Source of the DNA: Nitrosomonadales bacterium | Lineage (GTDB): Bacteria; Pseudomonadota; Gammaproteobacteria; Burkholderiales; Gallionellaceae | Length of the DNA stretch: 64,000 nucleotides | Reading direction: 5' to 3' | Assembly (NCBI GenBank): GCA_016208015.1 | Contig: JACQYW010000014.1 | Span: 62,001-126,000, forward strand | Part shown: positions 8,548 through 17,553 of the stretch, one piece after another | Numbering within the stretch: position 1 is the first letter of the stretch | How the letters are laid out: the number at the start of each line of letters is the position of its first letter | Translations under genes and position numbers: made by a program | The notes under the pieces: model-generated | Told to the model about the DNA's origin: nothing | Seen by the model: only the letters and a program-made list of their open reading frames with translations | Database searches by the model: none

Positions 8548-9522
8548 ATGAATAAGATCAAAAAACTGGGCCGCATCGCTGCGCTGTGCGCATTCTTGTC
8601 AGTCTCGTTCGCCGCGCTGGCCGACGACATCCAGGATGCCAACAAGCTGTTCAAACAGGGGCTGCATGCCCAGGCGATGGAGAAGGTCAACACCGTCCTC
8701 GCGAGCAAACCCAAAGATGCGCAGGCGCGCTTCCTCAAGGGGCTGATCCAGACCGAACAGGGCAACATGGCCGATGCCATCGCGACCTTCACCGGCCTGA
8801 CCGAGGACTATCCCGAACTGCCCGAGCCCTACAACAACCTCGCCGTGATCTATGCCGGCCAGGGCCAGTACGAAAAAGCCAAGGTCGCGCTGGAGATGGC
8901 GATCCGCACCCATCCGACCTATGCCACCGCGCACGAGAACCTCGGCGACATCTACGCCAAGATGGCCAGCCAGGCCTATGACCGCGCGCTGCAACTGGAA
9001 AAAAGCAACACCGGCACCCAGACCAAGCTGGCGCTGATCCGCGAACTGTTCGGCGACAATCCCAAGAGCGCCCGCGGCGCCAAGACCACCGTGGTGGTCG
9101 CCGCGGTCGAGCCAACCGCCGCTTCGACACCCGCTGCAACGGTCGCTGTCGCCAAGAAGCCCGAACCCGCCGCAGACGACCCTGCCGCCGAGGTGGTGAA
9201 GACCATCCAGGCCTGGGCTGCCGCTTGGTCCGCCAAGGACAGCAAGAAATACCTGAGTTTCTATGCCAAGGAGTTCAAGACACCGGACGGCCTGAGCCGC
9301 AGCGCCTGGGAGACTCAGCGCAAGCAGCGCATCGCCGCACCAAAATCCATCAAGGTCGAAGTGCGCGATGCCAAGGTCAAGCTGGCTGATGCCAGCCACG
9401 CGACCATCTCCTTCCGCCAGTCTTACCGCGCCAGCCACCTGAACAGCATGTCCGGCAAGTTGCTGGACATGGTGAAGACGGACGGCCAGTGGCGGATCGC
9501 CGCCGATCATTCCGGCAAATAA
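8548..9522 (+). CDS. Exported TPR protein with C-terminal Cds6/NTF2-like domain
   Basis: 324 residues. A signal peptide ends near residue 25 (FAALA/DD). TPR-like helices occupy about 26-170 (ANKLFKQGLHAQAMEKVNTV, PYNNLAVIYAGQGQYEKA, AHENLGDIYAKM). An Ala/Pro/Val-rich linker follows at about 175-212, and the domain at about 214-322 (IQAWAAAWSAKD...YLSFYA...DGQWRIA) has the pattern of NTF2/SnoaL-like folds called Cds6 near L,D-transpeptidases. The next gene carries a similar C-terminal domain after its catalytic domain, so the two probably work together in the periplasm on peptidoglycan. The gap to the next gene is 4 bp. Confidence 0.8.
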   Translation: MNKIKKLGRIAALCAFLSVSFAALADDIQDANKLFKQGLHAQAMEKVNTVLASKPKDAQARFLKGLIQTEQGNMADAIATFTGLTEDYPELPEPYNNLAVIYAGQGQYEKAKVALEMAIRTHPTYATAHENLGDIYAKMASQAYDRALQLEKSNTGTQTKLALIRELFGDNPKSARGAKTTVVVAAVEPTAASTPAATVAVAKKPEPAADDPAAEVVKTIQAWAAAWSAKDSKKYLSFYAKEFKTPDGLSRSAWETQRKQRIAAPKSIKVEVRDAKVKLADASHATISFRQSYRASHLNSMSGKLLDMVKTDGQWRIAADHSGK

Positions 9523-9526
9523 TGCC

Positions 9527-10687
9527 ATGCGCAACGCCACCAGTCTCCTGCTAGCCGCTGCCCTCGCGTTCCCCGCGCAAGCCGAGACGCCTTCGCGCGA
9601 CCTCGAACTGGCGCTGGCCAAGAGCCTGCAAGCGGTCAGCAACAACCGTCTGGACGTGGCGCTGAACGAGGTCGATTCGCTGCTCAAGCTCAACCCCAAT
9701 TTCAAGCTGGCGCAACTGGTCCGCGGAGATCTGCTGCTGGCGCGTTCCAAGCCGATCAGCAATTTCGGCGATGCCCCCAACGCGCCGCGCGAGCGCGTGC
9801 AGGATCTGCGCGAGGAAGCGAATGCGCGCCTGCAGCGCGTGCAGCAACAGCAGCCCATCGCCGTGCCGAAATACCTGTGGCAGCTCTCGCCCAAGCAGCG
9901 CTATGCGGTGGTGGTGGACACCAGCAAGTCCACGCTCTACCTGTACGAGAACGTGAAGGGCGAGCCGCGCTATGTGGCCGACTTCTACATCAGCGTCGGC
10001 AAGAAAGGCGCGGACAAGCTCGCCGAGGGCGACCAGAAGACGCCGCTCGGTGTGTATTTCGTCAACCAGCATCTGACCAGGGACAAGCTCACCGATTTCT
10101 ACGGCTCCGGTGCTTACCCGATCAGCTACCCGAACGAGTGGGACAAACGTCTGGGACGCGACGGCCACGGCATCTGGCTGCACGGCACGCCGAGCGACAC
10201 CTACAGCCGCCCGCCGCTGGCCAGCAACGGTTGCGTGGTGCTCAACAACGACGATCTCACCCACTTGGGCAGTCACCTGCAGGTCGGCGTCACCCCGGTG
10301 ATCATCACGCGCAAGATGGACTGGATGGCCGATAGCGACCTCGGCGAACGCGACGCGCTGCTGAAGGCGATAGAACAATGGCGCAACGACTGGGCCAGCC
10401 GCGACACGGAGAGCTATCTCTCCCACTACGCCGGGGATTTCTCCACCGGCGCCGTGACCCTGCCCGCTTTCGCGCAGCAGAAACGCCTGGTCAATTCCGG
10501 CAAGACCTGGATCAAGGTCAGGGTCTCCGACTTGAGCGTCTTCCCCTATCCCAACCAGCCGGATATGGCGGTGGTCAACTTCGAGCAGGATTACGAGAGC
10601 AACAACCTGTCCAACCGCATGCACAAGCGCCAATACTGGATGAAACGCGACGGGCGCTGGCAGATCGTCTATGAAGGAGCCGCATAA
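9527..10687 (+). CDS. L,D-transpeptidase (YkuD domain) with C-terminal Cds6-like domain
   Basis: Signal peptide (about 1-19), a TPR-like helical region (about 25-110), a YkuD catalytic domain at about 125-262 and an NTF2-like domain at about 280-385. The active-site signature reads HGTP (from H219) followed by SNGC with the nucleophile Cys236. The family forms 3-3 cross-links in peptidoglycan or attaches proteins to it. The C-terminal domain parallels that of the upstream protein ([12 protein letters not shown]...YLSHYA...DGRWQIV). The 3' end contains the ribosome site of the following cyclophilin gene. Confidence 0.9.
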   Translation: MRNATSLLLAAALAFPAQAETPSRDLELALAKSLQAVSNNRLDVALNEVDSLLKLNPNFKLAQLVRGDLLLARSKPISNFGDAPNAPRERVQDLREEANARLQRVQQQQPIAVPKYLWQLSPKQRYAVVVDTSKSTLYLYENVKGEPRYVADFYISVGKKGADKLAEGDQKTPLGVYFVNQHLTRDKLTDFYGSGAYPISYPNEWDKRLGRDGHGIWLHGTPSDTYSRPPLASNGCVVLNNDDLTHLGSHLQVGVTPVIITRKMDWMADSDLGERDALLKAIEQWRNDWASRDTESYLSHYAGDFSTGAVTLPAFAQQKRLVNSGKTWIKVRVSDLSVFPYPNQPDMAVVNFEQDYESNNLSNRMHKRQYWMKRDGRWQIVYEGAA

Positions 10688-10688
10688 A

Positions 10689-11276
10689 ATGAAATTGATC
10701 CGTATCGTCCTCGCATTCCTGCTGGTCGGACTCTGTGTCCTGCCCGCTCAAGCCGCATCTACACCCGCAACCAAAGGAAAAATGAAAATGGTAAAACTGC
10801 ATACCAACCACGGCATCATCACCCTGCAACTCGACGCCGAGAAAGCGCCTGTCACCGTGCAGAACTTCCTCGACTACGTGAACAGCGGCTTCTTCAGCAA
10901 CACCGTGTTCCATCGCGTCATCCCCAACTTCATGATCCAGGGCGGCGGCTTCGAGCCCGGCATGAAGCAGAAACCGACCAATGCACCGATCAAGAACGAG
11001 GCAAAGAACGGCCTGAAGAACGAGATCTACAGCATCGCCATGGCACGCACCGGCGACCCGCATTCCGCCACCGCGCAGTTCTTCATCAACACCAAGACCA
11101 ACGATTTCCTCGACTATCCGGGTCAGGACGGTTGGGGCTATTGCGTGTTCGGTAAAGTAGTCGAGGGCAAGGAAGTGGTCGACGCCATCGGCAAAGTGAA
11201 GACCGGCAGCAGCGGCTTCCACCAGGACGTGCCCAAAGAGGACGTCATCATCACCAAGGCTGAAGTGGTGCAATAA
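10689..11276 (+). CDS. Periplasmic cyclophilin-type peptidyl-prolyl isomerase
   Basis: Catalyses cis-trans isomerisation of X-Pro bonds. The cyclophilin signature [13 protein letters not shown] is at about 74-86, with the conserved QFFINT and [12 protein letters not shown] segments downstream. The start at 10689 follows AAGGAG at 9-10 nt and yields a signal peptide ([11 protein letters not shown]), so the protein is likely periplasmic, although its compact catalytic domain resembles PpiB. A frame extending to 10671 would spoil the signal peptide. lpxH follows, an order also seen for ppiB-lpxH in enterobacteria. Confidence 0.92.
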   Translation: MKLIRIVLAFLLVGLCVLPAQAASTPATKGKMKMVKLHTNHGIITLQLDAEKAPVTVQNFLDYVNSGFFSNTVFHRVIPNFMIQGGGFEPGMKQKPTNAPIKNEAKNGLKNEIYSIAMARTGDPHSATAQFFINTKTNDFLDYPGQDGWGYCVFGKVVEGKEVVDAIGKVKTGSSGFHQDVPKEDVIITKAEVVQ

Positions 11277-11279
11277 CGA

Positions 11280-11307
11280 AAAACGGCGCTTCGGCGCCGT
11301 TTTGTTT
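11280..11307 (+). terminator. Rho-independent terminator between cyclophilin gene and lpxH
   Basis: AAAACGGCGC/TTCG/GCGCCGTTTT: a perfect 10-bp stem with a UUCG tetraloop and a T-rich tail. It begins 4 bp after the cyclophilin stop and its tail ends 2 bp before the lpxH ATG. Confidence 0.85.
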
Positions 11308-11308
11308 C

Positions 11309-12037
11309 ATGCCACATTCCTTCCTCATCTCCGACCTGCACCTGAGCACCGACCATCCGCGCAGCGCGGAGTTGTTCCTGCGCTTTGCCGCCGAAGTCGC
11401 CCCCGGGGCAGAAGCGCTCTATATCCTCGGCGATCTGTTCGAATACTGGGCGGGGGATGACGATCTGGGCGACCCTTTCCATCAACGCATCTGCGACGCC
11501 TTGCGCGGTCTGGATGCCCGTGGCACGCGCATCTACATCATGCACGGCAATCGCGATTTCCTGATGGACGAGGAGCTTGGCTCGGCCTGCAATGCGACGC
11601 TGCTCGACGATCCCACGCTGCTCGACCTGTACGGCACGCCGACCCTGCTCACGCACGGTGATGTGCTGTGCACGGACGATACCGAGTATCAGCAGTTCCG
11701 CAAGCTGGTGCGCAACAGCGACTGGCAGGCACAGTTCATGGCACAGCCGCTGGCGCAACGCAAAGCCCAGATCGAGCAGTTGCGCGCGCAGAGCAAGAAC
11801 GAGAAGCAGGTGAAGGCGATGGATATCATGGATGTGAACGGCGACGCGGTGGATGAACTGCTGCGCCGTTATCACTACCCGCGCCTGATCCACGGCCACA
11901 CCCACCGCCCGGCCAAACACCTGCACCGGCCAGACGGACACCTCTGCGAGCGCTGGGTGCTGGGAGATTGGGATGAAGCCCGCGCCAGCATCCTGCGTTG
12001 CGATGCGGGCGGGATCGAACAGATCGTGCTGAAATAA
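11309..12037 (+). CDS. lpxH: UDP-2,3-diacylglucosamine diphosphatase
   Basis: Removes UMP from UDP-2,3-diacylglucosamine to give lipid X in lipid A synthesis, at the inner membrane surface. The calcineurin-like metal ligands are all visible: ISDLHL (7-12), GDLFEYW (about 40-46), HGNRDFL, THGDVLC and HGHTHRP. 242 residues is the usual length. The ATG lies directly behind the hairpin tail with no recognisable ribosome site, so translation may be leaderless or depend on readthrough from upstream. Confidence 0.95.
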   Translation: MPHSFLISDLHLSTDHPRSAELFLRFAAEVAPGAEALYILGDLFEYWAGDDDLGDPFHQRICDALRGLDARGTRIYIMHGNRDFLMDEELGSACNATLLDDPTLLDLYGTPTLLTHGDVLCTDDTEYQQFRKLVRNSDWQAQFMAQPLAQRKAQIEQLRAQSKNEKQVKAMDIMDVNGDAVDELLRRYHYPRLIHGHTHRPAKHLHRPDGHLCERWVLGDWDEARASILRCDAGGIEQIVLK

Positions 12038-12045
12038 AGCGTCCG

Positions 12046-12774
12046 CTACTGCCTGTCTGCGCACAATGCCTTGCACGGCTCGCCGTCGCGGTCACCGTCC
12101 AGTGTCGTGACACCGCAACGGGTCAGATAGAAGCGCGCTTCGTCGCATGAGACCATTTCCGAGCAACGCTGTTTCCTGCCGCATTCCATGTCGTACAGCA
12201 TCACCGGCGTCCCGCGCCGGGTAGAGGCCTGTTTCTGTGTGTCCGGTTTCGTTGATGGATGCTGCTTGCGCCACTGCCAGGGGGATTGCGGGTTGGAGTC
12301 AGCCCACAATCCGCGTTGCGCCTGCTGTGCGTCTTTTTGCAGGGCAACGCAGGTCTTGTCGCTGTGGTAGTAGGAATACGCCCCCGCAAGGGGGACGCCG
12401 GTGGGTTCCCGGCGGCTTTGCCGCCACCCTACCGCAGCCCATGCCATGCCGCGCTTCAGCTGTTCCTGATTGACATCAAGCCCGTCCACGGTGATCAGAC
12501 CGATGATGCGCCCATACTGATCGACGGCCCGGCTGTCGATCCTCACCTGTTTCTTGTGCACCAGTTCCTGCAACGAAAGTTTTGATTGTTTGCCGAACGA
12601 CTGCTCCTTCTCCGGCGCGTCGATGTTGGCCAGGCGGACTTTGGCGGCCTTGCCGCCCCCCTCCCGCAGGACCAGCACCGTATCGCCGTCCAGCACCGCG
12701 ATCACTTTGGCCGGAAAGACTTCCGCCTGCACGCCCAGCGCGAGGCAGCAAGTCAGCGCAACCGCCAACCTCAT
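12046..12774 (-). CDS. Exported thermonuclease-like nuclease with C-terminal Excalibur domain
   Basis: The start at 12774 overlaps the pgpA stop (ATGA) and gives a signal peptide (LTCCLALGVQA). The SNase domain keeps its catalytic set: VLDGDTVLV (Asp), VRLANIDAPEKEQ (Arg, Asp, Glu) and QYGRIIG (Arg). The C-terminus has a Cys-rich Excalibur calcium-binding motif (DGDRDGEPCKALC). Between GMAWA and YSYYHSDKT there is a ~19-residue insert (about residues 115-133) where homologues I know run directly into an aromatic YR.Y motif; a palindromic repeat encodes it. Probably secreted or periplasmic DNA/RNA degradation. Confidence 0.85.
   Translation of the reverse strand: MRLAVALTCCLALGVQAEVFPAKVIAVLDGDTVLVLREGGGKAAKVRLANIDAPEKEQSFGKQSKLSLQELVHKKQVRIDSRAVDQYGRIIGLITVDGLDVNQEQLKRGMAWAAVGWRQSRREPTGVPLAGAYSYYHSDKTCVALQKDAQQAQRGLWADSNPQSPWQWRKQHPSTKPDTQKQASTRRGTPVMLYDMECGRKQRCSEMVSCDEARFYLTRCGVTTLDGDRDGEPCKALCADRQ
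12380..12432. repeat. Palindromic repeat inserted in frame inside the nuclease gene
   Basis: It contains consecutive hairpins: cccccgcaaggggg (12381-12394) and ggcggctttgccgcc (12411-12425), with a gccggtgggttcccggc segment between. On the minus strand it begins GTAGGGTGGCGGCAAAGCCG and reads in frame as an Arg/Gly/Pro-rich loop. It has the look of a dispersed GTAGGGTGGG-type repeat. Edges are approximate. Confidence 0.65.
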
Positions 12775-13277
12775 ATCAGGATGCTTTTGATGACCGCCAG
12801 ACACAACAGGGTGTATCCCGCCGCGAGGATATCGTCGAACATCACGCCGAGTCCGCCGTGCCAGGTCTTGTCGAAATGGCGGATGGGTTCGGGTTTGACG
12901 ATGTCGAAGTAACGGAACAGGGTGAACGCGAGTATCTGCCACACCGCGCCTTCCGGCGTGAAGAACAGCACCAGCGTGAACGCGACGATCTCGTCCCAGA
13001 CGATGCCGCCGTAATCCTGCACACCCAGCGCCTTGCCGGTGATGTCGCATACCCAGACGCCGAAAGCGAAAGCCCAGATCAGCACCAGCAGGAACATCGC
13101 GTCGGTCAGACGCGGCGCGAGGAACCAGTACATGGGAAAAGCGACCAGCGTGCCTGCCGTGCCCGGCCCTTTCGGCACCAGCCCGGCGCCGAACCCGAAG
13201 GAAAGGAAATGCGCCGGATGGCTGAACAGGAAGCGCCAGTTCGGCTGGAATTTCAGCTGGTCATGCGAAGTGGTCAT
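12771..13277 (-). CDS. pgpA: Phosphatidylglycerophosphatase A
   Basis: Dephosphorylates phosphatidylglycerophosphate to phosphatidylglycerol in the inner membrane. The 168-residue protein has the family motifs GTAGTL, YGGIVWDE (metal-binding Asp-Glu) and FRYFDIVKPEPI, plus several membrane helices. It overlaps thiL by 17 bp and the nuclease gene by 4 bp, continuing the thiL-pgpA order typical of proteobacteria. Confidence 0.93.
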   Translation of the reverse strand: MTTSHDQLKFQPNWRFLFSHPAHFLSFGFGAGLVPKGPGTAGTLVAFPMYWFLAPRLTDAMFLLVLIWAFAFGVWVCDITGKALGVQDYGGIVWDEIVAFTLVLFFTPEGAVWQILAFTLFRYFDIVKPEPIRHFDKTWHGGLGVMFDDILAAGYTLLCLAVIKSILI

Positions 13278-14220
13278 AGCCTGCTTCCTTTACCGTCATC
13301 ACGTTGCCGTCGGCCGTGCGCAGCTTGCAACCGTGCCCTGAAACGATTTTGCCGATACGCGTCAGCGGCAGGCGCAGGGTGGACGAGAGCGCCTCGATCT
13401 CGCCGCGCTGCGTGTCCGGCGCGGTGAAACAAAGTTCGTAATCGTCGCCACCGGACAGCACGCATCTCTGTGCCAGCTCAAGCATCGCATCGCCGTTGGA
13501 AGCGAACAGCGAGGAGACCGGCAATCTGTCATAACGCACTTCGGCGGCGACACTGGAGCTTTCGAGGATGTGGCCGAGGTCGGCCAGCAGTCCGTCGGAG
13601 ATGTCGATCACGCTGTTGGCGATACCGCGCAACGCCAATCCCAGCGCGATCCGCGGTTGCGGTTGCTGTTGCGCGGCAAGGCAGGAAACGCGGGCATGCT
13701 CGGGCAGTTTGATCTTTCCCTGCAGATGCGCCAGCCCCAATGCGGCATCGCCCAGCTTGCCCGACACCCAGATGTCATCGCCGGCCTGGGCGCCGCTGCG
13801 GCGTAGTGCTTTGCGTTTCGGCACGAGGCCCATGATGGTGACGCACAGGTTGAGCGGGCCGCGCGTGGTGTCGCCGCCGATGAGCTCGACGCCGTACTCA
13901 TCGGCCAGCGCAAAGAAACCCTCGCTGAACCGCTGCAGCCATCTTTCGTCCGCCTCGGGTAATGACATGGCCAATGTAGCCCAGCACGGCTGCGCGCCCA
14001 TCGCCGCCAGGTCGGACAGGTTGACCGCCAATGTCTTGTGCCCCAGCAGGTAGGGATCGGCATCGGGAAAGAAATGCGTGCCGCTCACCAGCATGTCGGT
14101 GGAGACCGCGACTTCCATTCCTTCCGCGATGCGCAGCAGGGCCGCATCGTCGCCCACTCCCAGGGCTGCGCGGGGAGTGGGGCGGGTGAAATAGCGTTTG
14201 ATCAGATCGAATTCCGACAA
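13261..14220 (-). CDS. thiL: Thiamine-monophosphate kinase
   Basis: Phosphorylates thiamine monophosphate to thiamine pyrophosphate. The N-terminal SEFDLIKRYF, the ATP/Mg site GVGDDAALL, the ISDGLLADLGHI helix and the C-terminal SGGDDYELCFT are hallmark segments. 319 residues is full length. It follows nusB after 15 bp in the same transcription unit. Confidence 0.95.
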   Translation of the reverse strand: MSEFDLIKRYFTRPTPRAALGVGDDAALLRIAEGMEVAVSTDMLVSGTHFFPDADPYLLGHKTLAVNLSDLAAMGAQPCWATLAMSLPEADERWLQRFSEGFFALADEYGVELIGGDTTRGPLNLCVTIMGLVPKRKALRRSGAQAGDDIWVSGKLGDAALGLAHLQGKIKLPEHARVSCLAAQQQPQPRIALGLALRGIANSVIDISDGLLADLGHILESSSVAAEVRYDRLPVSSLFASNGDAMLELAQRCVLSGGDDYELCFTAPDTQRGEIEALSSTLRLPLTRIGKIVSGHGCKLRTADGNVMTVKEAGYDHFA

Positions 14221-14235
14221 GGCGGCTCCGAAGGA

Positions 14236-14688
14236 TTATTTCGCGGCAACCTCGGTCGCGCGCACCTGCGCTGCCAGCTTGTCCAGCACGCCATTGACGA
14301 ACTTGTGCCCGTCGCTGCCGCCGAAGGTCTTGGCCAGCTCGACCGCTTCGTTGATGACCACGCGATAGGGTATCTCGGGATGCTGCGTCAATTCGAAAGC
14401 GCCCAGCATCAGCACGGAATATTCGACCGGGCTGAGTTCATCCAGTTTGCGGTCCAGATGCGGCGACACCTGCGCTGCCAGTGTTTCCTGCTGCGCGATC
14501 ACACCGTGCAGCAGTTGGCCGAAGAACTCGTTGTCGTAACGTCCCAGACTCTTCTCGTCCTGCGTCGCCTTTTCGATCAGCTTCGCGCTCTTGCCGGACA
14601 GGCGCCACTCGTAGATACCCTGCATCGCCAGTTCGCGCGCACGGTGGCGCTGGCTCTTGGCCGGGTTGTTCGGCTTGCTTTCGCTCAT
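14236..14688 (-). CDS. nusB: Transcription antitermination factor NusB
   Basis: An RNA-binding partner of NusE (S10) in rRNA antitermination. The chosen start overlaps the ribH stop by ATGA, giving 150 residues beginning MSESKPNN. The family signatures [13 protein letters not shown] and [26 protein letters not shown] are present. A longer frame upstream is only ribH read out of frame. Confidence 0.94.
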   Translation of the reverse strand: MSESKPNNPAKSQRHRARELAMQGIYEWRLSGKSAKLIEKATQDEKSLGRYDNEFFGQLLHGVIAQQETLAAQVSPHLDRKLDELSPVEYSVLMLGAFELTQHPEIPYRVVINEAVELAKTFGGSDGHKFVNGVLDKLAAQVRATEVAAK

Positions 14689-15137
14689 GCGAGCGCTTTC
14701 AGCAGATGCATCATCTCGATGGCGACCAGCGCCGCTTCGGCACCTTTGACGCTCATGCGCACTTCGGCCTGCTCGTCGGTGTCGGTGGTGAGGATGGCAT
14801 TGGCGACGGGGACGCCGCTGTGCAGCTGCACTTCGCCGACGCCACGCGCCGACTCGTTGGAGACGACCTCGAAGTGGTAGGTGTCGCCGCGTATCACCGC
14901 ACCCAATGCGATGAGCGCATCGAACTTCTTGCTCTGTGCCATGGTTTGCAGCACCAGCGGGATCTCCAGCGCGCCGGGCACGTTGGCCAGGGTGATGTCG
15001 TTCTCGCTGACACCGCTTTGCACCAGCTGCGCGCGGCAGGCCGAGAGCAGACCTTCGCATACCACTTCATTGAAACGGCTCTGCACGATACCGATACGCA
15101 GGCCTTTGCCGTTCAGGTTTTTCTCGATCTCTTTCAT
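14685..15137 (-). CDS. ribH: 6,7-dimethyl-8-ribityllumazine synthase
   Basis: Condenses the ribityl-aminopyrimidine with 3,4-dihydroxybutanone phosphate in riboflavin synthesis. The start at 15137 follows AAGGACAAGAA. Signatures: [16 protein letters not shown] and [14 protein letters not shown], with [12 protein letters not shown] for phosphate binding. 150 residues, normal length. It overlaps ribB upstream and nusB downstream by 4 bp each. Confidence 0.95.
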   Translation of the reverse strand: MKEIEKNLNGKGLRIGIVQSRFNEVVCEGLLSACRAQLVQSGVSENDITLANVPGALEIPLVLQTMAQSKKFDALIALGAVIRGDTYHFEVVSNESARGVGEVQLHSGVPVANAILTTDTDEQAEVRMSVKGAEAALVAIEMMHLLKALA

Positions 15138-16234
15138 TTCTTGTCCTTGTTTTGACAGTAACGCACCACTTCCAGACCGAAACCGGCCATGCTGGGCAGT
15201 TTGCGCGGTGTGGCGATCAGGCACATCTTGCCGACATTGAGGTCGCGCAATATCTGCGCACCGATACCGTAGCTGCGCGGGTCCCACTGCGCGTGCTGCG
15301 TTTCCGGTTTGGCGGCAGCGCGCGCCAGCAGGTCTGCCGAGCTTTCCGCATGGTGCATGAGCACCAGCACGCCCGCGTCGGACTGGCTGATCTTCTTCAG
15401 TGCATCATGCACGCTGGTGGTGTTGGGCAGGCTGACCTGTTCGAGGAAGTCCAGCGCCGACAGAGGCTCGTGCACGCGCACCAGCGTTTCGCTCTGCGGC
15501 TGGATGTCGCCTTTCACCAATGCCAGATGGGTACGCTGCGACGTCTTGTCGGTATAGGTCACCAGGTCGAGTTCGCCGTAGGCGGTCTGCACCTTGCGAC
15601 GGGAAACGCGCTCGATCAGCGTTTCGTTGTTGATACGGTATTCGATGAGGTCGGCGATGGTGCCGATCTTGAGGCCGTGTTCCCTGGCGAACGGGATCAG
15701 GTCGGGCAGGCGCGCCATTTCGCCGTCTTCCTTGAGGATCTCGCAGATCACCGAGGCCGGGGTGACACCGGCCAACTGCGCCAGATCACAACCCGCTTCG
15801 GTATGCCCGGCACGCACCAGTACGCCGCCGTTCTGCGCGCGCAGGGGGAAGATGTGGCCCGGCTGCACGATGTCGGCAGGCTTGGCGTTCCTGTCGGCCG
15901 CGACCTGCACGGTGCGCGAACGGTCTGCGGCGGAGATGCCGGTGGTGACGCCGGTCGCCGCCTCGATGGAAACGGTGAAGTTGGTTGCCAGCGACAGGCC
16001 GTTGTCGCGCACCATCAGCGGCAGGTTGAGTTGCTGGCAATGCGCCTGCGTTAGGGTCAGGCAGATCAGGCCGCGCCCGTGCTTGGCCATGAAGTTGATC
16101 TTCTCCGGCGTGACGAATTCGGCGGCAAACAGCAGGTCGCCCTCGTTCTCGCGGTCTTCTTCGTCCACAAGGACGACCATGCGCCCGGCGCGTATCTCGG
16201 CGATGATCTCGGTGATTGGTGCAATATCGGTCAT
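15134..16234 (-). CDS. ribB: 3,4-dihydroxy-2-butanone 4-phosphate synthase with degenerate GTP cyclohydrolase II domain
   Basis: Residues ~1-205 form a complete DHBP synthase: [11 protein letters not shown] acidic loop, [20 protein letters not shown] and [11 protein letters not shown]. Residues ~210-366 align with GTP cyclohydrolase II only loosely. The three zinc cysteines (C-x10-C-x-C pattern after VRVH) and the EGRxIGL segment are absent; [20 protein letters not shown] stands where they should be, while a [15 protein letters not shown] tail survives. This matches the RibBX-type proteins in which the second domain is inactive, so GTP cyclohydrolase must come from a separate ribA outside the window. 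It supplies ribH immediately downstream. Confidence 0.9.
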   Translation of the reverse strand: MTDIAPITEIIAEIRAGRMVVLVDEEDRENEGDLLFAAEFVTPEKINFMAKHGRGLICLTLTQAHCQQLNLPLMVRDNGLSLATNFTVSIEAATGVTTGISAADRSRTVQVAADRNAKPADIVQPGHIFPLRAQNGGVLVRAGHTEAGCDLAQLAGVTPASVICEILKEDGEMARLPDLIPFAREHGLKIGTIADLIEYRINNETLIERVSRRKVQTAYGELDLVTYTDKTSQRTHLALVKGDIQPQSETLVRVHEPLSALDFLEQVSLPNTTSVHDALKKISQSDAGVLVLMHHAESSADLLARAAAKPETQHAQWDPRSYGIGAQILRDLNVGKMCLIATPRKLPSMAGFGLEVVRYCQNKDKK

Positions 16235-16335
16235 GTTGCGGCTCAGCAGGTCTAAAGTTCGAGTGCGGATTCTATCATCACTTCAACTCCCGCCAGAGTG
16301 CGTATAGTATCCACGCATCCGAATACTGGAACTCG

Positions 16336-16890
16336 ATGACCATGCTGGAATGGATCGCTTTCATCGCCGGAACGGCAGTCTTGGCCTATATTTCCCGCGC
16401 CTCTCTGAGCAGCCCGAAGTCGCACGGGTTCTACCGTTTCATCGCCTGGGTGTCGATGCTGGTTCTGGTCGTATACAACCTGGACGGCTGGTACGATGCC
16501 CCGCTCACCCTCGATCAGGCCATTTCCGGAGTGCTGATGGGCATCTCGCTCTTGCTGGTCATCACGAGTTATTCGACGCTGCGCCAGCTCGGACAACAGG
16601 ATGACAATCGCAACGACGCGACGCTGCTGGTGTTCGAGAAGACGACAGTACTGGTCACGCACGGGATATACCGTTATATCCGCCACCCGATGTACAGCTC
16701 GCTGATCTTTCTTGATGGCGGTCTGTTCTTCAAACAGATGTCCTGGCTGAGCGGTGTCGTTGCCCTGACCGCCGCCTTCTTTCTGGTGTTGGCTTCGCTG
16801 GCGGAAGAACAGGAGAATATCCGCTACTTCGGCGCAAAATATCGGGAGTACATGAAAAGCAACAAGCGTTATCTCCCGTTCTTGCTTTGA
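16336..16890 (+). CDS. Isoprenylcysteine carboxyl methyltransferase-like membrane protein
   Basis: About 184 residues from the ATG at 16336. Several membrane helices are followed by the motif VTHGIYRYIRHPMYSSLI and, near the end, EEQENIRYFGAKYREYMK. These are the SAM- and substrate-site signatures of the ICMT/PEMT superfamily of small integral-membrane methyltransferases. The substrate in bacteria is usually unknown; phospholipid or small-molecule methylation is possible. The longer frame from 16216 runs over the divergent ribB start and is not credible. The gene sits on the opposite strand inside the riboflavin cluster. Confidence 0.8.
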   Translation: MTMLEWIAFIAGTAVLAYISRASLSSPKSHGFYRFIAWVSMLVLVVYNLDGWYDAPLTLDQAISGVLMGISLLLVITSYSTLRQLGQQDDNRNDATLLVFEKTTVLVTHGIYRYIRHPMYSSLIFLDGGLFFKQMSWLSGVVALTAAFFLVLASLAEEQENIRYFGAKYREYMKSNKRYLPFLL

Positions 16891-16950
16891 ACTCGTGGGC
16901 ACTGATAAAGTCGGACCGTTGCAGTCCTTTCTCAACCAACAGGAGTCGCC

Positions 16951-17532
16951 ATGAAACGTTCTGTCTTGATCGCAACGGTTTCCCTGCTCTGCATCGCCCA
17001 ACCCGCGCTGGCCGGAGATACAGGCATCTATCTGGGTATAGGCGGGGCCAACGGGAAGATGTCATCCTGCGTCAACACCTCATGCAATTATTACGACACG
17101 AAGTCGGAGGACAGCGGTCACCTGCGCCTGGTCGGCGGATATGATTTCAACAAATATATCGGGGTCGAAGCAGGCTTGTCAGGGCTGGGCTCCTACAAGA
17201 CCCAGAACGCAGCGGGGACGGTCGTCGGGACGGTGAAAGTCTCCGCTTTCACGCTGGCTGCCAAAGGGGGATATGTCTTCCCGCATGGCTTCTCCGTCTT
17301 CGCCAAACTCGGTCTGGCCAGCGTGAACTCCAAATACACAGCCGATCCGGGATGGACTTTAGTCGGGAGTGCCGATCAGAATTCGACCGGCCTGGTGCTC
17401 GGTGCCGGCGGCCAGTACAACCTGAACGAGACTGTCGGATTCCGCCTGTTCACCGAGATCGTCTCTTACAAGGACGACGCATACACCAGCGCAGTGGGCG
17501 GAACCACGCTGATGGCGGTATTCAAGTTCTGA
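16951..17532 (+). CDS. Outer-membrane beta-barrel protein (OmpA-like barrel)
   Basis: 193 residues with AGGAG 7 nt before the ATG and a signal peptide ending at ALA/GD (residue ~21). The mature chain alternates in Gly/aromatic-rich strands (GIYLGIGGANGK, GHLRLVGGYDFNKYIGVEAG, LAAKGGYVFPHGFSVFAKLG, TGLVLGAGGQYNLNETVG) and ends in Phe (AVFKF), the usual C-terminal signal for outer-membrane barrels. No peptidoglycan-binding OmpA C-domain follows. A small 8-strand barrel is likely; its role is unknown. Confidence 0.8.
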   Translation: MKRSVLIATVSLLCIAQPALAGDTGIYLGIGGANGKMSSCVNTSCNYYDTKSEDSGHLRLVGGYDFNKYIGVEAGLSGLGSYKTQNAAGTVVGTVKVSAFTLAAKGGYVFPHGFSVFAKLGLASVNSKYTADPGWTLVGSADQNSTGLVLGAGGQYNLNETVGFRLFTEIVSYKDDAYTSAVGGTTLMAVFKF

Positions 17533-17553
17533 CGTACGCAGTCGGTCGCATGG

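Noticed and set aside
16235-16335. FMN riboswitch ahead of ribB
   Set aside because: The 101-bp gap is too short and lacks the conserved RFN-element segments.
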